From Viscum album (Eukaryota > Streptophyta > Magnoliopsida > Santalales > Viscaceae): a DNA stretch of 64,000 nucleotides. The position numbers and the translations under genes are program-made. Location of the stretch: contig OY728125.1 in assembly GCA_963277665.1 (NCBI GenBank), positions 1,715,928,889 through 1,715,992,888 on the forward strand, given 5' to 3'. Under the pieces are notes generated by a model. That model searched no databases, was not told the origin of the DNA, and was given only the letters and a program-made list of their open reading frames with translations. This document shows, piece after piece, positions 24,180 through 37,090 of the stretch. Positions within the stretch are counted from its first letter, which is position 1. The number at the start of each line of letters is the position of its first letter.

Positions 24180-25690
24180 TCGATGGATCTATAAATATTG
24201 AAAGAAGGTGAGAATATTATCCTTTTCAAATGACTATTCAACTATATATCCATGTGAGGATTAAAGAGGTGTAGTAGGAAGATGTGGAACTATAGAGGAT
24301 GTTCAGAAATGATCATGATTTTATCCTTGAATATGATGGAATAATGAGGTCAAGAAATATGTATGTACCCCATACATACTAGATTTTAATAATAAACTAT
24401 TATATAAAGCTCATAGTTCGTCATTCTCTTTTCATCTTGGAAGTATGAAGATTTATAGAGATCCAAAAGATTACTTATGATGGTACAAAAACAATGGGAA
24501 ATATTCAAGAGTATATATCTTGGTTCATTATATGAGATAATGTTAAGGTTGAGAGATATAATTTTAAGGGGATGTATAACAATTACCCATATCAAAATGT
24601 ATATGATAAAGCTTCATTATTGAATTTTTATCAGACTCCCAAAAATATCTAAAGTCTATAATGTTATTTGGGTTATAATCGATCAACTTAGAATGTTTCA
24701 TACTTCATTACTCTCAAAAAAATTCCTTGTAGACAAGATTTTAAAATATATATGTTTAGGGAGTGTTAATGCTTCATAGAGTACCACAATCAATTTTATC
24801 TATTCGGGATAGGAGGTTTATCTCAATGTTATGGAGAATACATCAGTAGGCTCTGGATAAAAAGTTGAGTTTCAGTATAACATATCATTCTTAAAACAAA
24901 TATTTAGTCTTAAAAACAATGAAAAACCTAAATTATTTACTAATAAATAGTTCTATTGATTTAAAAGGTGGTTTATATCAATAACTACCTCTATTAGAGT
25001 TTTCTTCTAATAATATATTTCACTCGAGCATCCAGATGGAACCTTATGAATACCACTATGGAAATGGGTGTAGAACTCCAATGTGCTCGGATGAAGTTAG
25101 ACAAATAAATCTATTGGTACATAATATAAATGATGAAATGGATAAAAAAAAGTTAGATCTATTCAAAAAAACATGATGGAAGATCAAAATCCACATAAAT
25201 GTTATGATGGTAATCTTCAGTGAGATTTGCCTGTCAAAATCGGTGAGAATGAGTTTCTGTCAATTTTTTTGTGGAAGAAGTTTAAGAGATTAAATAATAA
25301 AGTAAAGTTGATCCCAAGATATATTATCCCCTTCTCAAATATTTATTTAGTAGGGAAGATATCTTATCACTTTGAGATTCCACTGAACCTCTCTCAAGTT
25401 CATGATGTGTTCTATGTGTGTCTCCTAAGAAAGTACAAACGTAATCCATCACATGTACTAAAATCAGAGGCCAAACCACAAAATCATGATATTCCCTATG
25501 TAAAAAAACTAGTTGAAATAATTTATCATATATATAATATGTTATGTAACCAGACTACTCACCTGGTTAAAGTTCTCTAGAGGAATCAAAAAAATTAAAG
25601 AAGCTTTTTGAGAACCTGAGGTTGTAATGAAACATAGGTATCATCATTTATTTTCACCTATATAATGTATTTTTTATGGTGAAATTAATT
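24180..25690 (+). pseudogene. Integrase and chromodomain remnant
   Basis: The best-preserved part is 25227-25580: KLIPRYIIPFSNIYLVGKIS, FEIPLNLSQVHDVFYVCLLRKY, NPSHVL. This is the conserved C-terminal integrase motif of chromoviruses. It is followed by a chromodomain start and HLVKVL. Earlier integrase segments are too decayed to place residue by residue. Confidence 0.8.
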
Positions 25691-25700
25691 TTAAGTGGGG

Positions 25701-27309
25701 TATAATTTAACACTATGAGAGATTATGATATTTTTTTTCAAAAGAAAGAAAATTAATTTCTTCAATAACTTGCCATACCCAATATCCCGATTCTAAATGA
25801 ACCGTAATACAATATATCATTATAACCTAGAAATAAAAATTATGGGTAAGAATAATAACAACCAAATAATGAAAAAATATATTCATTACACTTGAATTAA
25901 TAAATCATTTAGTTATCAATTGATCATAAATGAAAATAAAAAACATCTTTAAGTAAAAGAGGTGATTTTATGATAAACAATTTTTATGCAGATAATGAAT
26001 TTTTATTTCAATAAATTATATTGATCACTATTAGTTAATTATTTTAATAGAATATTTATATCTAATAAAAATTTTTAAAACTCAACTAATATTTTTTCCT
26101 GGAATGAGATAAGAATATATATCATATTTTATGCATAAAAATTTATTTTTCCAAAAAATGGTTTTCATCATGTTTCCCGGCATATTGAAAATGAAATTAT
26201 ACCACATTTAGAAATTGAATCTTGAAAAATGAATAATAAATTTTGATTTATAATTATATAATTTTGTAAATAGGTTTTTTTTATTTTTTCTCTATATGAA
26301 TAGTAACCATCATAAAAATTTTCCACCTCCGTAATGGTAAAGTAGGAAAAATTGAATTAAAACTTTTAGATAAGGAATTAAAATTTATCTAATATTTCAC
26401 ATTATCCAATTTTGTGATTGGAGGTTAGATATTTCCATCCAAGTCTCGAATATATTTCCACTTGGTGCAATATTTTTTTGAATATGATATTTATATTAAT
26501 ATAATAAAAGAATAAATACAAAATGTCACTATATTGACATTAATATCTCTATTATTTACATAAAGATACAAAGAGGGTAAGTTTGATTCTAAATTTATAT
26601 TTTAAAAATAAAATATTTTTTATTATATTTATTTATTTATAATATTTAGTGATTAAATAATTACCTAGAATGATTATGCAATATTGACATAATATTTATT
26701 CAATTAAAAAAATATTTTATTTTAAAAAAAATTAGTGTAATGGAATTTTATTGAATTACTATTTTTCAAGAAACAAATTAGATGCATATGACGTATTAGA
26801 GATTTTTGAAAAGTTCTTATTAGATTTATATCATCGTCTTGGTGTCATTAATGTCAAATTAAATGAATAGTTCCAAAATTGACTCTAATGATATTTTAAA
26901 ATTAATAATATTTTATTAAATAATATAAAATTGATAAAAAAAACTTTCTTTGGATATGTGAATGAAATGTAGTTAAACATATTAATTGGGGTCAATTTAT
27001 GAGTCATTTATCTATTTATGGTAACATTGTTAATCCTTTATGATTGAAATAGTTGTTATAGTAGTTAATGTAAAAAATATCAATGAAGAGGTTGGTAAAA
27101 AATATAAGGTTTAAAATGATACAAAAACTTATCAAAATTATATTTTATGATTTTATTTTGACCCTATATGAATTTTATTTTAATTCATAGCAATATGGAA
27201 TTGTTTTTCTTTAGAATGAGTTTATTATGTTTTTATATTTTAATAAATTCCAAATGTGCCATATCCCTCCCTTATAAAAGAAAACCTATCCTTAACCATA
27301 ATTAAAACA
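25701..27309 (+). repeat. 3' LTR of old chromovirus, part 1
   Basis: It begins after TTAAGTGGGG, a probable polypurine tract. It is collinear with 27315 to about 28785 of the solo LTR, for example AATAGTAACCATCATAAAAATTTT against AATAGTAACTTTTTACGATTTT, and CCTCCCTTATAAAAG against CCTCCCTTATAAAATG. It breaks at CACATTG, where the solo LTR inserted. Confidence 0.7.
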
Positions 27310-27314
27310 CATTG
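27310..27314 (+). other. Target site duplication CATTG, left copy
   Basis: CATTG directly before TGTAACACCC; the second copy is at 30920-30924. Confidence 0.85.
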
Positions 27315-28741
27315 TGTAACACCCGAGACTTTTATGTTATATAAATTATCAAAGGAATCTTTTTCTACACAACACTTACTTGACTTGATTTACACGCAAT
27401 CGCGACCTTCCTCGATAGCTTGCGTCGTACGCAATACCGAGTTTCACTAAACAACAATATGCTATTAAAACTAGCCGTTATGAATAGTAATAACCACTTT
27501 TTAAAATTTTATAAATTTTATTTTTCAAAATGGACTTCATTTTTGGACTCAGAATATCGAAATTAGCCAAGGGTGAAATTTTGGTATTTTTCTGAAAACT
27601 TTCAATTTTTGATGAATAGTGAAACCACTAAGTGGTAGGTTAAAAAACAGAATTTTGCATAAAACTTAATTTTACCGCTTCTGTGAATGGAATTTCGAAA
27701 ATCCGAGAGACACGGTTAATATCAAGGACTAAAATGTGGTTCAATGAGATGAAAATAATTTTTTGGTGAATAGTAACTTTTTACGATTTTTACCGCGGTT
27801 AATAGTAAATAGGGTAACTAAGGGTAAATATGATATTACTATTACCCTAACACATGTCCTAATTCTATTGGACAAGTGTAATTCGACCAAAAACAAACTT
27901 AGGAATAAAATATGACCATTTAGGCCCACTTGGATTAGATTAGGACATTTATTATTAATTTATTAAAGAAGGGTTAAAATAGTTAAAATCAAAGTTTAAT
28001 AAGTAAATCATTTTTAATATGGGGTTATACATAAGATAAATTCGATTGTAAATATTAATTAGAAAGCTAAAAAGATTTCCTACATGATGGTATTTTATTT
28101 GTAATTTTTAGGCATCAAATAATATAATTTATTTATGACACAAAGATGATGCAGTAATTATCTTATTAATGAAATATTGACATAATTGATAATATAAATA
28201 CCAAAATAAATGTAATTTAAGACTTTTTATGAATTCCACTAATTTTCTAGGTTACTATGATATATTAATGATGATTTAATCAACTTGGTTTGAACATATA
28301 ATTCTTTTATGACTTTCACAAAAATCATATATCAAATAGTGTCAAAATTGACACAAAATAGTTTTTAAATAAAATATTATATTATTAATTGTTATTTTAT
28401 TCCTAAAAATCTAAGGTTCGGCCAAATGACTTAGATAAGGATATATATATTAATAATAAACAATTTGGGGTTCGTTTGGCATGTTATAGTAAGTGTATTA
28501 ACCATATAGTGAAAGAAAACAAAAAGACACGGTAAAAGTTAAAATAATTAACTTAGAGTTAAATCTAATTGATAAGGTTAAAATAATACCCTAAACTTGT
28601 CTAAATCATATTGGTTGATAGGATTTCGACCCATCCCCACTTTATCTTCGAAATAAGACCCTTTGGAACCATTATAAACCGATTTTGACTTTAATATAAA
28701 ATAATATTTTGAGATATTCCTAAGGTGCCCCTCTCCTCCCT

Positions 28742-28748
28742 TATAAAA
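28742..28748 (+). promoter_or_regulatory. Probable LTR TATA box
   Basis: TATAAAA within CCCTTATAAAATGGCACC. The same spacing and flanks recur in the old LTR near 27273 and a similar box is in the LARD LTR at 47167, so it is the likely core promoter of these LTRs. The position is inferred from sequence only. Confidence 0.55.
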
Positions 28749-29068
28749 TGGCACCTCCTCCCCCTCCTCCTCACACCAAATTGAGCACTCAAGCTCGGCC
28801 AACCCCTTCCATTTTCTCCTCTCCACTTCCCTAGAATAATCCTAGAGGTCCTGGTCTTCTCCAAAGACCAATCTTAGTTCCTTAAGTGGAGGATTCAAAG
28901 AAGCGTTCCAAAGAAGAGGTAATATCCATTACCGATCTTTTCAATTTCTTTCTTCTTCAACTTCTTCTTCTTTAGTTGTTTCATGATAAAGTAATAACAT
29001 AAGTATTACTTACATACTGATATGTTATTATAAATATTAAACAACCCTAATTCACCTTCTATCCATCC

Positions 29069-29330
29069 TACGGAAAAATGAAATCACCACGCGTGCGTAC
29101 GTACGGAATACCGTCTCCACGCCGTGGTGTAATCTATTTTCCACCATCACCTTACAAGGATGGGTATAATGGTGTAATGAGTAACTACATATGATTATTA
29201 TTAAGTAATATTGATACTGAAATAATATATATATACTCCAATACAATTCCACGATCATAGGAACGATATCATCACTCGTGCGTACGTACGGAATACCGTC
29301 TCCACGATGTGATGCGACTCGTTCTACATG
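29069..29330 (+). repeat. Tandem CpG-rich module, two copies
   Basis: Two about 60-bp modules, 185 bp apart (29092 and 29277), share CGTGCGTACGTACGGAATAC and then CGTCTCCACG. Three more decayed copies lie in the old LTR near 31215, 31410 and 31600. Confidence 0.75.
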
Positions 29331-30919
29331 ATCTTCATTTCATAATGATTATATAAATGAATTGAATGAATGAATATGGTATATACTACACTAATACCAT
29401 TCTGGAAATGAATTATCTATAACCTAAAGATAATAATAAGAATTTATTCGACAAAACACGCATAAGAACAAAAAGTTATAAAGACCCGAGTAACAAGTAA
29501 CAATGAAATATTACTAACAAGAAGCTAATAATATGACCATATATGATATCATATAAATATGTATGATTCTGGAATAAGTCAATAACATTATTTAAACCAT
29601 TATACAGGAGCTTCGGACACGTACAAAGCTAATCGGACCTAAGGTAAGGGAAATATCACAATCTCACTTTTATCCGAGATTGTTTTTACTTTGGTAATTA
29701 CTGGGGTGTATTTTATCATCCACATCCATGTTCCCTCAATATGTAATATTATTTCCATCCTTCTACAATATTTTATATCCAATTTTACCCTTTGGTGAGT
29801 TTTTTGTAAAAGATATAAAAGGAATCTTTTGTCGTTTTCGTACGAGGTACTTTTTGACTTTTCCGACAAAAGTACGAGAAGAATGTTTTTTTTAACTTAT
29901 ACGGCATGAATGGATTTTTAAAACATTATTTCCAAGAAGCTTCCTTTAAAATTTTTCAAGTTTATTTTTAATCAAATTATTTTATTTTAAAGTTGTATGA
30001 CATGTTATGAAAGGAAAAATGTTTTTGAAGAAGAAAGGATATTTTCCTCAAGAATGGAGTTCAAGTGTGTTATCAAAATTATTTTCCATCTAAGATAATA
30101 AAGGGTTCTGTTTTTATCCCTATTATTACACTGATTTGATCATGTTGTGATGGAATTATTTTTATGAATTCCTTTATCTTATATGAATTGATTTATGATG
30201 TCATGATGTTTCAAGAATCCCATTTTTGTTACATGTGTTATGCGATGATGTATGTTTTATGATTATGTGGCACACATAAGAAAGGATTCATTATAAGATG
30301 GGTGGGACCTATATCTCCCTCCAATGCATTGGGTAAAGATTTTATATCTCATGAGATAGACATGGCTGGAACGGAAGGTTATTTCGGTTCAGTGATACAG
30401 GACTGAAACGAGGAGTGAACTCGGTTCAGAAAGGGACTTTGTCCACTAAGATAGTCTTGGCAATGAGTCATGACTAACAAGAAATTATTTTCCATGATTA
30501 TGTGTGCATGCCACAAAGTTTCAAGTCTTATGTTATGATTATGGGGATCTCATTTTCACTTCTATGATTTATTCCATGATAAGATATTATGATCTCTTTT
30601 GCAGGTTTTGATTTTCAAAAAGATATGATATGATTTTTATTTCCTTTATTTGCCCTTGCTGAGCATTTGAGCTCACCCTTTTATGTTTTCTTTTCCCCAG
30701 GTCAGGAAGATGGATATTAAGTAGAATATGCTAAAAGGGACCCTAGATATGATGAAATAAATGGGAGACACTGTAGAAGATTTATGAACCAATTGTTTAT
30801 GTTTCCCAGTTTCTAAAGACACTATACCTATACGGTCCTTTGTGGTTTTGTCATATGTTGTAATAAGTGTGCTTCAATTTTGAAGTATTAACAATGTATG
30901 TAAAGTATGGGTCGTTATA

Positions 30920-30924
30920 CATTG
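30920..30924 (+). other. Target site duplication CATTG, right copy
   Basis: CATTG directly after the solo LTR end, identical to 27310-27314. Confidence 0.85.
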
Positions 30925-33150
30925 AGACTTCTATATCTACAAAACCATAAAAAATTATCTTCAAAAATTATCCATCCATGTTCTATTGGTTCTAATATCC
31001 TTAAATGACCAACCCTGGTTTCCTTAAAAGGAGATCCAAATGAGTTCTTTCAAAGAAGAGGTAATCACCTTAAGTGATCACTTTCTCTTATGTTCTAATT
31101 TTAAATCCTATAAATATATGGTTTTATCCTAAAATAATTAATTCAATAACTTTTATATTATGAAATATTGTTATTTTGAGTAAAATACTTTTATTCACCC
31201 TCTTTTTTATCAAATAGTAAGTGATTGTACCGCTTGTGTGTATGTACAAATTATTGTCACCACATGGTGATATAATTCTTTTTCTACCACCATATTTCAT
31301 GGATGTTAATTTTAATGGGAATGATTTTTAAATTTGATATTTAGAAAATATTTATATTTACATAATTATATTATCTTATCTACCTTCGTGCCTTCCAACC
31401 TGTTAGAAAATGATAATGTCGCTCATGTGTGCATGTGGACATCCCCCTCCACGAAGTAATGTGATTTTATTTTCATTTCCATGTTACAGTCATTTTAATA
31501 ATGATATATTTAATGAATATATATTATATATATTTTATAATAAAAATTCATGGTCGAATTATTAATATATAACATTCTTTTATTCCATCCATCAGGAAAT
31601 GAAAATAATGTTCATGCGATCTTACGAGCTACTCTGTCCATGAATCACGTAATTAATTTTCCAGTCTATAAATATTATGGATGAATATAAATATTTATAT
31701 ATTCAATATATATATGATATTAATATAATTATTAACATTTTGGAGATTATGGAACCATAATTAAAGTATAAGGTCTAGAACTTTTGAATTGAAATTCTCA
31801 TGAAGAACAAAATAGTTACCACTCTATAATGATGATTTAAAAAGGAATAACAATGAAATGGGTATTTAAAGGTTAAAATTGGATAATATAATATATTATA
31901 TTTAATTTTATAACTATCTTAAATATTTATTACAAATTAAATAGTCTTACATTGAATTTTAGAGTTTTTTCAATGAAATTGAAACTCATAGTAAGGGTTT
32001 TATGTTACAATCTCATTGTTAATCAATATTATTTATGATTATTTTCAAATGATAAAATTTCCTGATATAACTCTCAATAATATCATGAATTTTCTTCCCT
32101 AATATATATATATATATATAATAAATTTTTTCCTTTTATTTTACACCTTTTAAGTAATCAATTTACAAAAATTAAGTTTTTAAGAAAAATTGGCATTATA
32201 TCTCTCCATAGTTGAAAATACTTTTTCTTTCACATCCATGTTTCCCCTAAAATGTTTTTCAAAATATTTTTATACTCTTATATGAATGTTTAAAGTGATT
32301 TATACCCATGTTTTAATGTCTAAAAAATGGTTTAAAAGTAATATTCTGGTCGTTTTCACAGTGAGGTACTTCTAAAATTTTTAATGCAAATGTAAATGGA
32401 ATTTTTTTTAATGTACATGACATGAAATTTTTTTCCACCATCATGATCGTTTAATGATTTTATGATTCATTTAAATTTTTCCAAGGTTCTTTTCAAATAC
32501 ATTTTTTGCCTTAATATTTTGGAATTTTTTATATTTAAAAGACTTTATTTTAAAAGTAAATGGTTATTTTCCTCATGAAATATTCAAGATATATTTTAAA
32601 GGTATTTTCATCTAAGATGAAATAATTTTATTTTACTTATGATTTACTTGTGATATTATCCATTTATTCCATACACTTTCATTATTTGGATGGATTATGA
32701 TGATGAATATTTAATAGTGATTTAATGACACTTTTTTCCTTTCAATAGGTAAATTATGTTATGAAACTCCTTTATTTTTCATGGGTTATGCTATGATTAC
32801 ATGATTAAATGTTTAAGAAACCCCTTTCCTTTTCATGGGTTATGAAATTTTTCCCCTAGAAATGGGACTTTGATAAGATTCATTATTCTCGAATGGTTCC
32901 CATTGGATTTATTTATAAAACTTGAAACACCTGATGGTTATGTATCCATAGGGACCTGAATTCCAAAGGAAGCCATTCATCGGGTCATTTGGACGATGAT
33001 TCATGAGAATACACATTGGTCAAGAGGATGGGAGGTCGTGATCATCACACCATTTTTTGGGGAATTATTTTCTTCTTCGGGTCTCTTTTATTGATTTAAG
33101 ATATGTACATGAATATTCATTAATTCACCATGTATGCAATGAGTTTCCCT
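30925..33150 (+). repeat. 3' LTR of old chromovirus, part 2
   Basis: It resumes the old LTR immediately after the insertion: CAAAGAAGAGGTAAT matches the solo LTR at about 28908, and the CpG module is repeated three times. Similarity fades past about 33.1 kb. The expected terminal GGTCGTTATA is not seen, so the end is either truncated or too decayed to find. Confidence 0.65.
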
Positions 33151-33199
33151 TATGATTTGTAAATTAATGATTTTCATGTATATAATTTAAGAATCATAT

Positions 33200-35339
33200 G
33201 TATGTATCTGAGGTTCTTCATCAATGGGTACATCTATATGTATTTGAGGTTCTCTTCCAATTGTGTCCTTTTGTATACTACATAGAGATTCATTGGTCAT
33301 TATTACGACTATACTAGTTTTAATGCCACTCGGTGAGGCACTCTAGAATTTATCATCATCCAGGGAGACGGTAGTTGTTTTATTGTTGGGATCAAACCCA
33401 TAGATTTGTTACCTATGTATCCTTGTGAAAGGAATCATAAACTACATATTTGATGCCATATAACAGGACACATCAAACATTTTAAGGTCATGTGATAAGG
33501 ACCAATCCATACAATTTAATGTCATGCGGTAAGGACACGTAGGCAAAAGATGCCTAATCAAATTTTGTGTGGGACTTATACCAAATCATCCTGAGGGACC
33601 TAGAAGGGATATGAATTTCCAAGATAAATTAGACCCTATTGGGAATGTGGCCCAAAAAGGACTTGGTTGATTTATATTTTTGGGTTTGATCATCAGGGAG
33701 GCTTCCTATGTATCTCATTTTGATGAGAATAAAATCCAATGTAGTTCGGGAAGTCTTATAAGAAAGTTTAGTCCTTTTAGAGAAATGATTTTGGACTTAC
33801 TTCCTTAAAATGATGTCATGGTGATTTGGGGGATTAATGTTGGGGCTTACTCCTAACGTGGATTCAAATTTGTGGACGAGATGAGATGGATCATCGGCCT
33901 CAATAAGGATTCATACGTATCCCAGTTTTGATGGTAATTAGAGTTCTCGTAGTTCATTCTATGAGGTATTTGATCAAATGTTGTGATAATCACAAATTTA
34001 TAATCCCAAGTGATTCATGCTCGATGTGAGAAACAAAAGGATTTTAGTGATTCAACAAAGTCACACACTTCTCCTCCCCTGTTGGTGGAAGAGTTATTGG
34101 CTATGGTGACGATGGTGGATGGGGGAACAGAGCAATAATCCTTTCATTGGGAAATGAGATTGAAGGATATTGTATATGGCCCAGAAGGATAGGGACTAAT
34201 TCAATGATTTTTTCCCTAAAATTGGTCCTAGTAGAGGAGGTATACTATTCTCTTGTTCAAAAGTAAAATTATGTTAGAACCACACTTTTCCTACCAGGGA
34301 CCTAAGGCTCCAGGTTTTAGATACAACAATGAACAGGTATGGCCCGAACCCTAATCCTCCAAACTGGGAACTTCCCAACATTATTTTTGGGAGAAAGGTC
34401 CATGTGAATAAATATATAGAAACCAACAGACACTCTATTAATCCTGAACCCATTATAAAAGTATCTGGGAAACCTCTAACTGCTGATATACAATCCTAAA
34501 AGGGACACAGGCTGATGTGCCTTTCCTAAGGTTTTGGTAAGTCAGAAGGTTTTGGCTGAGGATTCAACATAATCCCTTTTTGAAAAGGTATCCAATGAAG
34601 AGAAATATATTCAATGAATGAATTTGAAGAAGTCTTGATGAAAGTCTTGTATTGTATGACAGGATAATGTGAATCAAAGAGGGGAACCCAGGTAGGTATC
34701 TGGCATGCAGGAATGGGTGCGTAGGTAGGATTGGGAAACCTAATGTTTACTTAAGTGAGGAATAACCTAGATGTTTACACTTGGTTGAGACTAGACTCAA
34801 TCCTTCAATAGTATTCATAGGTATTCACAGAAGTGGTCAGGTCAAGTTCCTTTGAGAGGAATGGGTGGTGCACCATTGTTTCTGATATAAGGAGGTTGGG
34901 TGCTTTAGGCGTGCAAGGGTTATGGATTTCAAAAACTAAAATGACTTAAGTCCTATAATCCTACTTTAATTAATTTTCCCTTGGTGTTATAGAACTACCT
35001 TGAAGGTTTTGGATGACTTGGGTGAAGAACTAGGGTGACCAGAGCATCAATTGGACTTTAAGGAAATTCATTCATAACAAATGAAGATCCCAAGGGTCTA
35101 TTTATAGGAAAATAGGTGACCTTGGATGAAGAAGTTTTCTCACACAAGTGGGTTTCACACCAACATTATGGTGCGCAAGTGTCTACGCCCCAATATTGAC
35201 TTGGATCAACTAGGGTGATTTCAAACTTGACCCATTTCAAATATTGAAATTCTCAATGTATTTTATCCTCTTTTTTCTATGGAATTTTCCTTGATCACTT
35301 TTTCGACAATGGGATGGGATGGAGTGTCAAAAAATTCCA
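33200..35339 (-). repeat. Candidate 3' LTR of the Ogre/Tat-like element
   Basis: It is proposed to start at 35339 on the minus strand (TGGAATTTTTTGACAC), directly after the purine tract at 35340-35352, and to hold a TATA box at 35098-35106. It contains several TACGTATCC...GTAGTTC-type modules (33.4, 33.7 and 33.9 kb). No second LTR is available for comparison, so the boundaries are provisional. Confidence 0.4.
35098..35106 (-). promoter_or_regulatory. Candidate LTR TATA box
   Basis: The minus strand reads CCTATAAATAGACCC about 235 bp inside the proposed LTR start. Composition and position fit an LTR core promoter, but no transcript evidence is available. Confidence 0.4.
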
Positions 35340-35352
35340 CCTTCCACCCCTC
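35340..35352 (-). other. Candidate polypurine tract
   Basis: The minus strand reads GAGGGGTGGAAGG and is followed by TGGAATTT. It is the strongest purine tract in the 3' region of this element. Confidence 0.45.
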
Positions 35353-35599
35353 AGAATTGGATCCAAAATGAAGAGAGGGTCTTATACTAAGGTAAAGTTA
35401 GGAAAAAGGTCAAAGAGTTTGATGTGGCCTATAAACTGATAGTGTGTGAGGTATGGATGTGCAAGGTCAAATATCATTGACCATAAATTTTGAAATTAGA
35501 TCCCAAACAAGGCTTAGTGGCTAGGAATTACTTTAATATTCATTAGTTATTTCCGAGGGGAATATTGATTCATGATTGTTACGGTCACCAAATCTAAAA

Positions 35600-37090
35600 C
35601 ATGAAGTATAAACATAGAAGAGGTCCTTTCCAAGAACGAAGATACCATTTCTTAACAAATTATGGGGGTTGTATTATGCAGGTCCAATTGGGGCATGTTC
35701 CACATAGACAAATAGTGTTATCCTTTCACTGGCAAGCTCATGATATAGGGGAATTTTATGCAAGGCCACTTAAGGGCACGTACTACATAGTCAAAAAAAG
35801 AGATCTCAAAATTTTGATATTTTATTGTTGAGAGACAAGGGAAATTAAGATTTGGATGGATCAAGACCATAGTGGGTGGTTTTTCAAAGAAAAGTGATCA
35901 ATGAATAAAGGGCCATCTATGAAGACATAGGTCGTGAATGGGGAAACCAATCATACACAAAATTGGTGTGTGAATAATGGTTAAAACTGTTCCAAAAGGG
36001 GATTTCTTACATTGTGTTGTGTAGTAGAGAGTCTTGCACCATGGACATTATGTTGTGAAGTTTAAAGTCATACTGCAATGACATTGGAGGAAATTAATTT
36101 AAGTTATTTTTCTTTGACCAAAGGTTTATGAGTCTCCAATTTCTTGATAATTTTCTTGGAAATATGCTACCATATTCATGTATGGAAGGGAGAAATGTAA
36201 ACTGTGATTTGGAAAAAAATTTACCCGAAAAATGACATGGGAAAAGGGATAATAGGATTTAAAGAGGTCTCTTCCAAAAATGAAGTTACCACTATTTGAA
36301 AAACCAATTATAAGGGCAGTATTATGTAGGGAAAACTAAGGGCATATGTTGTATAGCCAAATAGTGGTATCCTTTGACTGATAGGCCCATTATGTAGGAT
36401 AATTTTATGCAAGGGCATTGGTGGAATGTATTGCATAGTCAAGAAAAATATGTCCCAAGAATTTGACATTTTTTTGCTAAACGTTGATGAATGTTTATGA
36501 AGATTTGGATTTTCCCAAGAATAAAGTTTGTTTAATGGAGAAATATACCAGAATATATAAAGAGTATTTACAATCATGATTTATAAAGAACCAGATGAAT
36601 ATTATTTCTAAGAAGGTATGAACCAAACATAGAATGTATGGTGTTTGCAGTTTTAGGTCATGCAACTCGGACTAGAATATTATGGAAACAATGGATGATA
36701 TGTGGTCAAATGATCTAAGGTTATTTCAAGATGATTTGAACATATTGAGAGGGGAAGTTTGTAAACCATATTCTTGGAAACACTTAGGTTTATAGAATGG
36801 ATATGGTAAAATTATTCGAAGGATGGCCACTTTAAACTATAGGTCGCTGCTTACCGTCATTATAGTTTAAAGGGATAAAAGATACTTCTCCAAAGAACAA
36901 AGTTACTACTATCTGACAAAACCAGCATGGAGGATATATTATGTAGGGCTAACTGGGGGCATGTGTTGCATAGTAAAATAGTGGAATCCTTTGACTGACA
37001 TGACTCTTATATAGGCAAATTTTTATTCAAGGCCACCTAAGTACATGTACTACATGCTCAGGAAAAAAGATCTCTGGTATTAGATATTCT
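35600..37090 (-). repeat. Tandem repeat, three units of about 0.62-0.66 kb, in the 3' region
   Basis: Three cores of about 200 bp start near 35610, 36265 and 36885. Each has AGGTCYYTTCCAA-like, TATTATGYAGG, GGGCATGT, ATAGTG-TATCCTTT and AAGGCCAC blocks in order. The stretches between cores also match (for example AAACCATATTC and GGATAAAAG). Tandem repeats in the 3' region between INT and LTR are known for Tat/Ogre elements. ORFs at 35601 and 36308 fall inside the units and look fortuitous. Confidence 0.75.

Larger units (their letters stand above)
27315..30919 (+). mobile_element. Solo LTR of a chromovirus family (3605 bp)
   Basis: It begins TGTAACACCCGAG and ends GGGTCGTTATA, a mirrored terminal pair, and is flanked by CATTG on both sides. 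There is no internal region, so this is a solo LTR left by recombination between two LTRs. It holds a TATA box at 28742 and a CpG-rich tandem module near 29.1-29.3 kb. It resembles the LTR into which it inserted. ORFs here are short and unsupported. Confidence 0.88.
11297..33150 (+). mobile_element. Older plus-strand chromovirus, split by nested insertions
   Basis: Reassembled from pieces: LTR part 11297-11703, LTR end 20514-20722, primer site 20725-20745, decayed gag-pol 20746-25700, and a 3' LTR in two parts (25701-27309 and 30925 to about 33150). The LTR pieces match the solo LTR at 27315-30919 in order, which is how I assigned them. Much of its left LTR would lie left of this window, beyond the element at 1-11296. 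The right edge is uncertain by about 150 bp. Confidence 0.7.

Noticed and set aside
27256..27929. Short ORFs in the solo LTR as small genes
   Set aside because: They cross the LTR border or lie in U3, are not shared with the related LTRs, and have no recognisable content.
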